From JAAXHE01 sp964551635 (GTDB taxonomy: Bacteria > Latescibacterota > UBA2968 > GCA-2709665): 23,606 nucleotides of DNA. Below, piece by piece: positions 1 to 7,737 of this stretch. A program made the position numbers and the translations under genes. The stretch lies in contig CAZKDZ010000124.1 in assembly GCA_964551635.1 (NCBI GenBank), positions 1-23,606 of the forward strand, read 5' to 3'. The notes under the pieces were generated by a model. That model searched no databases and was not told where the DNA came from. It saw only the letters and a program-made list of their open reading frames with translations. Positions within the stretch are counted from its first letter, which is position 1, and each line of letters starts with the position of its first letter.

Positions 1-3
1 CAT
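1..3 (-). CDS. Start codon of a gene leaving the window on the left
   Basis: The first three bases read CAT, which is ATG on the minus strand. It is preceded on that strand by an AAGAGGA ribosome-binding site about seven bases away. This spacing and the minus-strand orientation of its neighbours suggest a gene starting here and running out of the window. Only the start codon is visible, so nothing can be said about the product. Confidence 0.35.
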
Positions 4-59
4 AGGATTTTCCTCTTTTTGTGCGCAGGACGTGACATCTGGCTTTTGGGGCAGCATTG

Positions 60-107
60 CGCAAGTCGTTCCGCCGCTTCCCGAACCTGGCTACCGGGAT
101 GTTATTC
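60..107 (-). repeat. Degenerate attC-like element 3' of the HAD gene
   Basis: On the minus strand this element begins with GAATAAC (101-107), nine bases after the HAD stop codon. It then contains GGTTCGGGAAGCGGC (73-87), which is identical to a 15-bp stretch next to the 3' box of the element at 22873-22968. A proper GTTA-type 3' box is missing; where it should be I read a diverged sequence. It is either a decayed integron attC site or a member of a 3'-flanking repeat family. Confidence 0.3.
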
Positions 108-115
108 ATACAGCA

Positions 116-766
116 CTAAGTCTGCATCAGCTCATGGATCAGCGGCGGGACCTGACGGATATCGGTCAGTTGCCGCAGAGCGCCGGTGAAGTCCAGGCTG
201 CGCGTCAGCCCGTACGGTATGACGATGCAGCGCAGCCCGGCCGCCAGTGCGGCGCGCAGCCCCCGGTCGGAGTCTTCGATAACGACGCATTCCGCGGCGC
301 TGAGCCCGTTTTGCCGCATGGCCGTCAGGTAGGGCTCGGGGTCGGGCTTGGATAACCGGTAGTCTTCGCGAACGAGCGTGAAATCGAAAAAGTCCAGCAG
401 GCCCGTGTCGGCGTGGATGATCTCAAAGTGCTCCCGCCGCGAACTGGTGACGATGCCCATACGCACCGTACCGTGGAGTTGGCGCAGCACCTGGCGCGCG
501 CCGCCGATGACGGGCACGCCGGCTCTCACGAGTTCGGTGAAGCGGGCGTTGCGCCGGATGCGGGCGGACTCCAGCGTCTGTTCGTCTATGCCGTGTTCGG
601 CGGCGATCCTCCTGAGTCCGTCGCTGGACTTGAGGAAGAACTCGATGAAACGGGCTTCGCTCAGGTGGACGCCGAGGGGTTCCAGGGTTTCGCGGCAGGC
701 CTGGAAGTACATGCCCTCGGTGTCGACCAGGACGCCGTCGTTGTCCCAAAGAATGGCTTTCAACAT
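116..766 (-). CDS. HAD-superfamily phosphatase/phosphoglucomutase-like hydrolase
   Basis: This 216-residue protein has the full set of haloacid dehalogenase motifs. Motif I is DNDG with the nucleophile Asp8 and Asp10 near the N-terminus. A cap region of about 70 residues follows. Motif II lies around Thr107-Ser109, the motif III lysine is in SKPDP (Lys140), and motif IV is IEDSDRG (Glu164, Asp165, Asp167). The helical cap between motif I and the core is typical of the beta-phosphoglucomutase/phosphoglycolate phosphatase subgroup, which acts on small phosphorylated sugars or acids in the cytoplasm; the substrate cannot be read from sequence. The start at 766 places motif I at the usual distance from Met1. 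A GGAAAGGA stretch lies upstream, rather far from the ATG. A 43-bp sequence shared with the leader of the gene at 12495-14045 lies 26 bases upstream. Confidence 0.9.
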   Translation of the reverse strand: MLKAILWDNDGVLVDTEGMYFQACRETLEPLGVHLSEARFIEFFLKSSDGLRRIAAEHGIDEQTLESARIRRNARFTELVRAGVPVIGGARQVLRQLHGTVRMGIVTSSRREHFEIIHADTGLLDFFDFTLVREDYRLSKPDPEPYLTAMRQNGLSAAECVVIEDSDRGLRAALAAGLRCIVIPYGLTRSLDFTGALRQLTDIRQVPPLIHELMQT

Positions 767-792
767 AGCGTTTTATATCCTTTCCGCCGCCT

Positions 793-835
793 GGTTTAAG
801 TAGCGGCCCCGTCACGGCGAAGCCTGTCACGGGCA
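793..835 (-). repeat. 5' leader repeat, copy 1
   Basis: This stretch upstream of the HAD gene matches 14060-14104, which lies upstream of the GH32/43-like gene. Both share GGTT(T)AAGT at one end, an identical TCACGGCGAAGCCT core (812-825 here) and ACGGGCA at the other end. In this copy GTCACGG occurs twice, eight bases apart. In both places it sits just 5' of a ribosome-binding site on the minus strand. The function is unknown; it could be a dispersed repeat or a shared regulatory leader. Confidence 0.45.
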
Positions 836-867
836 GACGTACATCGCGCACCAGCAGGCTTCCGTTT

Positions 868-1623
868 CTACGTGACCGGCCTGAATCTGGCCTGAAGGAT
901 CCTTTGGGCTGATAGCTCACCAAACGGCGCACCACAACCCCTGAGATCCTCCCCAACTTTGCGGTAATCGTAGCTCAATCTGTGATTTTCCACATGCCAT
1001 TCCTGCCCGTCCCACGACACTCCGGCGTATCCAGCTCGATGATCCCCGTCATAAGGAAACCCGACTGAATCGATGATGCTGTATCGCTGACTGCAGGGAA
1101 CGCCACAGGACGCGTAGTGAAGGTGTCCTGCCACAATCAGATCGGCCTCCGCATCCCCCAGCAGTGTCCTTGCTTCCTCTTCCGGAGTAATGGGCCGACG
1201 ACTGAATGGAACAGGCTGAAGCACCAAAATTCCGTTCACGTCAGTCGGCGTTGCGTGCACGATGAGAAGGTCATCCTCCGGAGACCGCCCACCCGGCGGC
1301 GTTATCCGGTGCTCGAAAGGCAGACCCGCAAGATAGCTCACGCCATCCGTTCCCAGCTTCTCTCTCACCCAGTCCAGTCTTTCCTCGGAAACCTGTTCAT
1401 CAAAGACCAGTTCGTCTGTGTTTCCATAGATCGTGGGCGCCCCCAGATTCTGTATTGCATGAAGACTCTCGGCGGGACGGGGTCCGCTCAGCACCAGGTC
1501 GCCTGCGACCACCAGACTGTCATAGGGTCGGTTTCGCAGATCCTCAAGAACAGCGTTAAGCGCAGCCACGTTGCCGTGAATATCTGAAATAACCGCAACT
1601 GAGTATGGCAGGGCATGATTCAT
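868..1623 (-). CDS. Calcineurin-like metallophosphoesterase
   Basis: This is a 251-residue member of the metallophosphoesterase superfamily. The metal-binding motifs appear in the expected order: D-x-H in SDIHGN (Asp14, His16), GDLV (Asp42), GNTD (Asn68, Asp70), an isolated VHATP histidine (His123) and GHLH (166-169). The length and the SDIHGN start resemble the YfcE/MJ0936 and diadenosine-tetraphosphatase-like subgroup of small soluble phosphodiesterases. The ligand is not deducible. Start 1623 puts the first motif about 13 residues in, which is normal. The MBL-fold gene lies 97 bases upstream on the same strand, so co-transcription is possible but not shown. Confidence 0.9.
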   Translation of the reverse strand: MNHALPYSVAVISDIHGNVAALNAVLEDLRNRPYDSLVVAGDLVLSGPRPAESLHAIQNLGAPTIYGNTDELVFDEQVSEERLDWVREKLGTDGVSYLAGLPFEHRITPPGGRSPEDDLLIVHATPTDVNGILVLQPVPFSRRPITPEEEARTLLGDAEADLIVAGHLHYASCGVPCSQRYSIIDSVGFPYDGDHRAGYAGVSWDGQEWHVENHRLSYDYRKVGEDLRGCGAPFGELSAQRILQARFRPVT

Positions 1624-1720
1624 CTCTCATCTCAATAATCTGGCTGTGGCGGTGAACGGTTGAATGTCGAAGATCGATCATCCGCGACTGGTCGACGTCG
1701 ATTCCTCGCTCTGAAACATC

Positions 1721-2596
1721 CTATATCTCAACCGTCGTCAGCTCGTCAGGATGCACGATATAACCGCTATACCCATTTCCATGGTAGCCTCGACGGAGCC
1801 TGCCGACGACGTCCTCACTGCGCGGCGAACCGCAGTGGATGACCACAACCCTCGATATTCCAGCGTCATTGGCGATGTCAACGACCTCTGATATGTCCGC
1901 GCTGACGCCCCGGATCGGATGCGAAGCATCGTCCTCATTCCCTTTGAAATTGCGCATAGAGAGCCCGGTAACGAATGTATCAACCCCCCTGGCCAATGGC
2001 CTCAGATCGGGACAGTCCGCTCCATCGCACAGGAAGAGTACGCTGCCGCTATCCGTATCGAACCGGTACGCCAACTCGGTCAGGTATGGCTCGACATGAG
2101 GAACCTGTACAGCCGTCGCCTTCCAACCCTTCCCCTCGACAACCGCTCCCGTACCAATGTCGGATACATCGACCTTCATAGCCGGACGGGGAAGCGTTCC
2201 GCCTCTACCCACGTGTCCGTGGTGACTGATGGGGTGTTCCCGACGCGCAACGATGTCGGAAAGGAAGGCGCCCTCCTTTCCAAAAAGGCGTTCGACGAAT
2301 TCCGCAGTCGGAGGCGGACCAAAGACTCTGAGGGGAGGGAGATCGCCGGGGTCGAGATCGAACCGTAGCAGGGCAAAGCACGGGAAGTCAACGATATGAT
2401 CCGAATGATGGTGAGTCAGAAACACCGAATTCACCTGTGCAGGGCTCATACCCATGCGCGCCATCTTGTAGGTTGTGCCGGGGCCGCAATCAACCATGAT
2501 ACGATCGTCGCCGATCTCGAGAATGCAGGAACACCCGTAGCGTTCTCCCATGCGGCTGGGACGCGGACCCCCGTTACCGAGAATGTGTAGCTTCAT
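1721..2596 (-). CDS. MBL-fold metallohydrolase (RNase Z/arylsulfatase-like)
   Basis: This 291-residue metallo-beta-lactamase-fold protein starts with the MKLHILGNGGP strand and glycine turn seen in the tRNase Z/AtsA-type branch. The zinc motif HxHxDH is clear at His62, His64, Asp66 and His67, preceded by VFLTH. Further candidate ligands are the histidine in VPHVEP, the aspartate in LFLCDGAD, and a late histidine in VVVIHCGS. It is about the size of RNase Z, but the family also contains arylsulfatases, phosphodiesterases and PqqB-like proteins, so the function is open. No signal peptide is seen. The ATG at 2596 begins the first beta strand directly; the upstream ribosome-binding site is weak (GGTGA). 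Confidence 0.85.
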   Translation of the reverse strand: MKLHILGNGGPRPSRMGERYGCSCILEIGDDRIMVDCGPGTTYKMARMGMSPAQVNSVFLTHHHSDHIVDFPCFALLRFDLDPGDLPPLRVFGPPPTAEFVERLFGKEGAFLSDIVARREHPISHHGHVGRGGTLPRPAMKVDVSDIGTGAVVEGKGWKATAVQVPHVEPYLTELAYRFDTDSGSVLFLCDGADCPDLRPLARGVDTFVTGLSMRNFKGNEDDASHPIRGVSADISEVVDIANDAGISRVVVIHCGSPRSEDVVGRLRRGYHGNGYSGYIVHPDELTTVEI

Positions 2597-2743
2597 TTGA
2601 CAGTCACCGGACAGCCTTTCACGTATTATGCGCTCATGTTGGTCTACTCGCCGCCAACTCTCGACTATACGGAAAAATCCGGTCGAATAAACCCCGTATG
2701 GTTCATTCGCTGTAGAACAAATCCATCAAGTAAATGAACCTGC

Positions 2744-4057
2744 TCATATCCGACCCTCTTCGGGTACCTCGCGACTGCCGTCCCAGAAGCCTGGTTTGTC
2801 GGTCCCCGACGGCCAGTACCCGTCGGCGTCTTCATCCCATTGGTTTCCGCACATCGACGAGATGATGGTCCATTCCGCCGCCCCGAAATCCGGCTCCGGA
2901 TGGTACAGGAAGCGCTTCAACCCCGCCTCCTGCGAAGCAGTCAGGATACCATGGAGATCACCTGCCTGCATCGGGTCGCCGCCGTGGGGGCGGCGCCCGG
3001 TGGACACCCAGGCGATCACCTTGTCGGGATCACCTATGGCCGCCAGGGCCCGCCGGGTCTCGTTGTAGACCACCCTGGAGAAGAATTCGTCCGGGAAACC
3101 CATCTCCATGTCCATGAGCGAGTTGACGCCGGGCAGCTCGATGCCCAACAGCGCCTTCACGACGGCGAAACACTCCGCCTCGCTCAGGGACGGATTCCAC
3201 TTTCGCAACCGTTTTACCCAGCGGGATATGGTCCCGTACATGCCGTCCATGCCGCGGTGCCAGAAATAGTGTTTCGGAAAGATATAGTCGAAATACTCCC
3301 CCATCTGACAGTAATTCTGACCGGTGAGCGATGACCACGCCGCAGCCCTCGGGATACCGCCCAGCTCCACCTTGCGATCGACGGCGTCGACCTGTTGCCG
3401 CATGTACTGCCAGTCGAAGCGAGAGCGCTCCTGCCGCTTGCGCAGCCAGTAGAGAACGTCCTCATTGACGTCGAACAGAAGCATTGCACCCAGCATCCCG
3501 CCGTCGGCGTGGTACCGCACCATTTCCGGTGTCAGATTGTGCAAACGCTCCCGAAAGTGGTTGATGCCGCGTTGTATTCGGTCAATCTCGGCGCCGACCT
3601 GGGCGAAGCGGGCCGCCTCACCCGGACGGATCTCCAGCAGTTCGCCCCCATGGTGGAAGGCCAGTTCGTAGTGGTTTTCGCCCGGACCGTCGACAATGAT
3701 ACCGTGCACCTGTGGAAAGGCGTTCATCTGGTCCTGCACGTGGGCGGTCGGACCGCCTCCGGCGAAGATCAGTAGTCGCCAGCCCCGCTTCGCGGCATTG
3801 TCCAGCATCGCGTGCAGCTTCTTCTCTTTTGAGAGGTCGCGCGGACGCTGCTCCGGGACTTCTGCCCCCAGGGCCTGGTACACCTTCGGGTCGGGAGCCC
3901 ACGCCGGAATGGTGGCGCCGTCCTCCTGGAGGAACGACATGCGGCCGACGGCCAGACCTTCCACGCCGCCGTCCTCCCATGCATCGAACCGCTCCTCGAA
4001 CCCGTCGAGCCAGTGTTCGAACGGGCTGTCACTGCAGGTGAATACCCAGAGTTTCAT
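2744..4057 (-). CDS. Uncharacterised protein, paralogue A (TIM-barrel-like?)
   Basis: I do not recognise this 437-residue family. A longer frame opens further upstream, but the ATG at 4057 has an AAGGGAGGGA ribosome-binding site and lines up with the start of paralogue B (14315-15691), so I use it. The two proteins are co-linear. Nearly invariant blocks include KVELGGIPR (229-237), SSLTG (242-246), YFDYIFPKHYFWHRG (255-269), VVYNETRRAL (329-338), and AWVSTGRRPHGG followed by DLHGILTAS (349-375). The alternation of hydrophobic strands and conserved His, Glu, Arg and Trp residues suggests a TIM-barrel hydrolase fold, but this is inference. There is no signal peptide, so it should be cytoplasmic. 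Confidence 0.8.
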   Translation of the reverse strand: MKLWVFTCSDSPFEHWLDGFEERFDAWEDGGVEGLAVGRMSFLQEDGATIPAWAPDPKVYQALGAEVPEQRPRDLSKEKKLHAMLDNAAKRGWRLLIFAGGGPTAHVQDQMNAFPQVHGIIVDGPGENHYELAFHHGGELLEIRPGEAARFAQVGAEIDRIQRGINHFRERLHNLTPEMVRYHADGGMLGAMLLFDVNEDVLYWLRKRQERSRFDWQYMRQQVDAVDRKVELGGIPRAAAWSSLTGQNYCQMGEYFDYIFPKHYFWHRGMDGMYGTISRWVKRLRKWNPSLSEAECFAVVKALLGIELPGVNSLMDMEMGFPDEFFSRVVYNETRRALAAIGDPDKVIAWVSTGRRPHGGDPMQAGDLHGILTASQEAGLKRFLYHPEPDFGAAEWTIISSMCGNQWDEDADGYWPSGTDKPGFWDGSREVPEEGRI

Positions 4058-4220
4058 TTTTCCCTCCCTTGGGGCCCGTTGAAAAAGCCCTTGCGGTCTA
4101 CCTGCCAGTTGCAGGCAGGCGCAGAACGGTTTCGAAGAAGTCACGCGCGCACTTGAGATTCGTTACCGGGTGGCCAAACGGGCGCCCAGAATGGGTTTCT
4201 CCGGTTTATGGCTTTCGATC

Positions 4221-4793
4221 TCATTCCCCCGAGCGAGCCAGATGCTGGAGCGCCAACGAAACGGTCGCTGCCCACGACAGAACTTTGAACTCCCCAGTCC
4301 TCAACGCATCCTCTAATTCCTCCCGAGCAAGATGCAATAGCTGTTGGTCCTCAATATCATCGTTCGAAGGTTCCGCTACCAATTGAGCATCGCGAGCCAG
4401 GAATAGATACCGAACGCCAACGCCGCGATTCGGATCAACTTTGTAGCTGCCGAGATCGATCCACTCGGTCGCTTCAAATCCGGTCTCCTCCAGCAGTTCA
4501 CGCCTGGCGGCGTCCAGAGGATCTTCTCCAGGTTCAATCATCCCTCCCACTGGGGCGAGAGAGATTCCCTCGACCGCGTACTTCGTCTGTCGAAAACAAA
4601 GGAACTTTCCGTCCAAAGTGACTGCGAGAACAATTGCAGCATCAGGGCCAACTATCCATGGCCAGTCAGAGATAACCTGTCCGTCCGGCCACTCCACAGT
4701 GTGACTCTCCACGATCAGGTACGGACCCTGATCGATGATAGTGCGACGGGAGAGGGTCCTGAACGGTCGCAGCTCCATGCCTTCGGGCCCCAT
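4221..4793 (-). CDS. Nudix hydrolase (ADP-ribose pyrophosphatase-like)
   Basis: This 190-residue Nudix protein carries a complete Nudix box at residues 84-106: G, five residues, E, seven residues, then RELLEETGF. The preceding region contains an N-terminal beta-rich segment and the LAPVGGMIEPGE approach common in ADP-sugar pyrophosphatases of the NudF type. Family members hydrolyse nucleoside diphosphates linked to another moiety; ADP-ribose is a likely but unproven substrate. The ATG at 4793 is preceded by GGAGG five bases upstream, which decides the start. It lies 61 bases downstream of the GNAT remnant on the same strand. Confidence 0.88.
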   Translation of the reverse strand: MGPEGMELRPFRTLSRRTIIDQGPYLIVESHTVEWPDGQVISDWPWIVGPDAAIVLAVTLDGKFLCFRQTKYAVEGISLAPVGGMIEPGEDPLDAARRELLEETGFEATEWIDLGSYKVDPNRGVGVRYLFLARDAQLVAEPSNDDIEDQQLLHLAREELEDALRTGEFKVLSWAATVSLALQHLARSGE

Positions 4794-4854
4794 CTGTCCT
4801 CCGACGTTTACACCCTGTTTCGGGAGGTTTTATCACGACGCCCGGTTGCCGTTT

Positions 4855-5157
4855 TTATCGTATTGGGGCTAACTCTTTGAACAGGAAAAGCTCCGCCAGG
4901 TCGTCCTCAAACGGGAAACCTGCCAGAAACCCGCACTCGGAAAACCCCATGTGTCTATGCCATGTCTGCGGTTCGAATTCATTGACAACGCACGAACTCA
5001 ACAGGATCCTGTGGCCTCGGCGCCGCAGATCAGCTTCTACGAACGCCAACATAGCCTTCCCAACACCCTTTCGCTGGTGCTCACACAATACTCTAATCAG
5101 GCTGATGAATGCGGTGCCGCCATCATGTCCTGGCCGAAAAAAGCACGAAAGGCACAA
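4855..5157 (-). pseudogene. GNAT acetyltransferase, N-terminally truncated
   Basis: The frame encodes the C-terminal half of a GCN5-related N-acetyltransferase. It contains the beta4 strand ISLIRVLC, the acetyl-CoA-binding loop QRKGVGKAML (Q/R-x-x-G-x-G/A type), and the later segment with WHRHMGF typical of beta6/alpha4. The N-terminal beta1-beta3 portion, which a normal protein of about 150 residues would have, is absent. The only available start is a TTG at 5157, and an in-frame stop lies further upstream. The junction falls in a low-complexity stretch of GTGC and T-runs (about 5139-5163) resembling an interspersed repeat. I judge it a decayed gene; a short expressed protein is less likely. 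Confidence 0.6.
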
Positions 5158-5205
5158 AAAGCATCCGTGCAGAGCCGCGTGTGTCGTAACGCGGTGACCC
5201 TGCAG

Positions 5206-5304
5206 TTATTTCCTCAACGGACCGAAAAGGTCGTCCGGAAGCACATTTCTTCCGTTCACGTCCAGTGACCTGAAGTATCGTGGAAATCCGACGTTAAATC
5301 GCCT
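5206..5304 (-). pseudogene. Possible 3' coding remnant, no start codon
   Basis: On the minus strand a 32-codon open stretch ends in TAA at 5206-5208. It is preceded by in-frame stops and has no plausible initiation codon near its left end. Its composition looks coding (RYFRSLDVNGRN and then LPDDLFGPLRK). It could be the C-terminal tail of a lost gene lying 48 bases upstream of the truncated GNAT. It may equally be chance. Confidence 0.2.
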
Positions 5305-5374
5305 TTATCAACTTGCGTATATTCGAATAAACGCCCCGGAAAAGTGACGAATCAAGGTCAAATCTCTGCCTGGT

Positions 5375-7510
5375 TCAGTCTCCCGCGTCCGCCCACTGGT
5401 ACACGTGGACCTCCAGCGGCAGGAACAGATCGATGAACTCACGGGACTCGCTCTGCGCCATGCGATCCTCGAACAGCACCCTGGGCTGAACTGGTCGGTC
5501 GAACCGCCACGTGCCCAGGACCAGGGCCGGTTCCACGTTGACGGCGATCAGGGTGTGGACGCCGTCGTGCAGCCGCTCGATGAAGTGAATGGCGTCTCCC
5601 TCCTGCTCGAGCCGCACGCCTTGTACCTGGGTGCCCGCCGCCAGTATGGGGGCCAGATGTCGCACCTCGCTGGCGACCTTGAGCACCTCGGTCCATTGCC
5701 GCGGATAGATGGCCACGTCGTCGGTGTACTCCGTGCCGGGAATCTCGCCCCCGGGCGCGTAGAACAGCAGCCCTTTGACACCCCTCGTCAGGGCGAGGTA
5801 GTTCATGGACCGAATCTCCTCGCGACTGGGCCGGAAACCCCCTTCGAGGGTTACGACCTCGCCGCGCTTGCTGTCGAGACGATAGTCGAAGGCCTGGGAG
5901 ATGAACCAAACATGCTTGCCCTTGCCCTCCACCCGCGCAGCCTCGAAGGCATCGTCGAGGACCAGCTCGTAGATCGAGGTGATCGAGTCGTCGGGCAGCA
6001 GCGGGTTCAGAATTGGGTAGCCGTAAACGAAGTAAGCGTCGCTGAGTCTCCCACCCCATGTGAGCATGAAGATGACCGGGTGGTCCGTGTCGTGCTGCCG
6101 GATGAGCTCGTAGGTCTCGGTCGCCAGGGGAGACTGGTTGTCGCTGGCGTACTCGTTCCACCACCCCAGCATGGCCGGGTGGTCCTTCGCCTGCTGCACC
6201 ACCTCCGTGAGTTGCCCGGGCTCGCCTCTGCCCAGGGCCAGCGAGGCGTAGTACACGTGCACCAGCCCCTTCATCCCGAGATCCAGCAGATCGTCCAGCA
6301 TCTCCCCGGCGCCTTCGCCGATCAGCTTGTAGTTGATCCCGGCCTCGGCCGCCTGGGCGATATAGGGCATCCTGCTCGTGGGTGAGACGTTCGACGAGTA
6401 GATTCCCACCGGAAAAAAGGGCTCGCCGTTGACGCGAAACACGTCCCCGTCGAAACGCGACTCCAATGAAACCGGCTCGTTGACGCCGAAGCGCCAGCGC
6501 AGTCGATTGCCGGCGTTGCCGGCGCGGTCGTTGACGACCACCTCCACCTGGTGGATCCCGTCCTCCAGGGCTCCGGTCTCCGAGAAGGTGAATCCGCCCT
6601 CCGCTACGGCGGCGCCGGCGGTGACGTCCTCGCCGTCCAGCAGGACCCGCACGGAGGCGACGTCGATGCCCGAGCTCTCGTCATCGAAGACAGCCGAGAT
6701 AACCGGCGAACCGTCGACCCTCGTGTCCGGCGCGGGGCTGGGGAGCACGAGCGTCGGCGGCCTGGTGTCCCTCTCCACCACCGGCGTGGTCTGCGCCATC
6801 AGGCGATCCCGCATCGATATCCTCAGGTCCTTTTCCGCCTCGTATTGAGTGACGATCTCCCGGTCTGACAGGGCGCGGTTGTACACCCGGACGTCGTCGA
6901 TCTGACCCGTGAAGTGGCCGCCCATGCCGGAGCCGTAGAAGCTGGCGCCGATGTACATCGGCGCCTCCAGGGTGCCGGTCGCGAAGGGCTCACCGTACCG
7001 CCCTCTCAGGCCGCCGTTCACGTAAACCCTGATCCCGTCGCCGTCGTACCTGCCGGCCAGGTGAAACCAGCTGTCCTGCCGGACGCCTCCTCCGGCGGCG
7101 CTCTTGCCGTGCTCGGGACACTCCACCAGGGAGAACCGGACCGCGTTCTGGCCGAGGCTGAGCCGGTAGTTCTGGCGCAGCGTGCTGCAGCCGTTCTTCG
7201 ACAGTACGGTCTGCCCTGATCTGACGGACGTGTTCACCCAGCAGGTCACCGTGACCGCATCGGAGAGTCTCAGCATCTCCGAGTCCGGGATCTCCACGTA
7301 ATCATCCACCCCGTCGAAGCGGAGGGCGTAGCCCTGATCCAGTTCCACGTACTCGGCCCCGTGAATGGCGCCCTGGAGGCCGTGGCCCGAGGCATCGCCG
7401 GCCACGGAGCCGGCCCCCTCATCGAACATGTAATGCGCCACGAGGCCATCCTCCGCCGCCGCGGCGCCGACGGCGAGGGAGAGGAGGATCAGCCCTATCT
7501 TCGTTCCCAT
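5375..7510 (-). CDS. Secreted LamG-domain protein with glycosidase-like TIM barrel
   Basis: This 711-residue protein starts at the ATG at 7510, chosen because a signal peptide begins there: MGTK, a hydrophobic run, and an AAAA/ED cleavage region near residue 19. A frame that opens further upstream from a TTG would bury that signal. Residues about 21-225 form a LamG/concanavalin-like domain with the characteristic GQIDDVRVYNRALS end. Residues about 251-343 are an Ig/cadherin-like spacer ending NDRAGN. Residues about 359-690 look like a clan GH-A-type TIM barrel, opening with NGEPFFPVGIY and carrying an Asn-Glu pair in GWWNEY (Glu453), a plausible acid/base. The role is probably extracellular or periplasmic polysaccharide binding and cleavage; the substrate is unknown. 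Confidence 0.8.
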   Translation of the reverse strand: MGTKIGLILLSLAVGAAAAEDGLVAHYMFDEGAGSVAGDASGHGLQGAIHGAEYVELDQGYALRFDGVDDYVEIPDSEMLRLSDAVTVTCWVNTSVRSGQTVLSKNGCSTLRQNYRLSLGQNAVRFSLVECPEHGKSAAGGGVRQDSWFHLAGRYDGDGIRVYVNGGLRGRYGEPFATGTLEAPMYIGASFYGSGMGGHFTGQIDDVRVYNRALSDREIVTQYEAEKDLRISMRDRLMAQTTPVVERDTRPPTLVLPSPAPDTRVDGSPVISAVFDDESSGIDVASVRVLLDGEDVTAGAAVAEGGFTFSETGALEDGIHQVEVVVNDRAGNAGNRLRWRFGVNEPVSLESRFDGDVFRVNGEPFFPVGIYSSNVSPTSRMPYIAQAAEAGINYKLIGEGAGEMLDDLLDLGMKGLVHVYYASLALGRGEPGQLTEVVQQAKDHPAMLGWWNEYASDNQSPLATETYELIRQHDTDHPVIFMLTWGGRLSDAYFVYGYPILNPLLPDDSITSIYELVLDDAFEAARVEGKGKHVWFISQAFDYRLDSKRGEVVTLEGGFRPSREEIRSMNYLALTRGVKGLLFYAPGGEIPGTEYTDDVAIYPRQWTEVLKVASEVRHLAPILAAGTQVQGVRLEQEGDAIHFIERLHDGVHTLIAVNVEPALVLGTWRFDRPVQPRVLFEDRMAQSESREFIDLFLPLEVHVYQWADAGD

Positions 7511-7588
7511 ATTGACACTCGTATCTCCGAAAGGTCTGACTTGCGTTCCGCAGAACGTCCGGGCTGTTTCTGCTCCGTCCAACGCAGC

Positions 7589-7616
7589 GGGGCTTACGTC
7601 GTACGACGTAAGCCCC
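7589..7616. promoter_or_regulatory. Perfect 28-bp palindrome
   Basis: The half-site GGGGCTTACGTCGT is followed directly by its exact reverse complement with no loop. It lies 79 bases upstream of the LamG-protein start and downstream of purC. There is no T-run on the minus strand to make it an ordinary terminator. It could be a dimeric regulator's operator, a cruciform, or a hairpin separating the two transcripts. Confidence 0.6.
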
Positions 7617-7737
7617 TGTTGTTTCACCTCCTCGATGAGGTCCAACCCACGCCACCTTCATCAGCCCTACCCCTTCCGGCACGCCATCGCCCTGAAGGAC
7701 GAGGAGAAAGGCAGTGTCGACCTGTTTCTGTTTCGGT

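Noticed and set aside
4860..4880. GTTAGCC on the minus strand near the GNAT stop as another recombination box
   Set aside because: It lies within the GNAT coding remnant, has no partner TAAC box at a suitable distance, and can arise by chance.
5405..6385. Long open frame (326 codons) on the plus strand
   Set aside because: It lies antisense inside the LamG protein gene, shows no domain, and reflects high-GC codon bias of the opposite strand.
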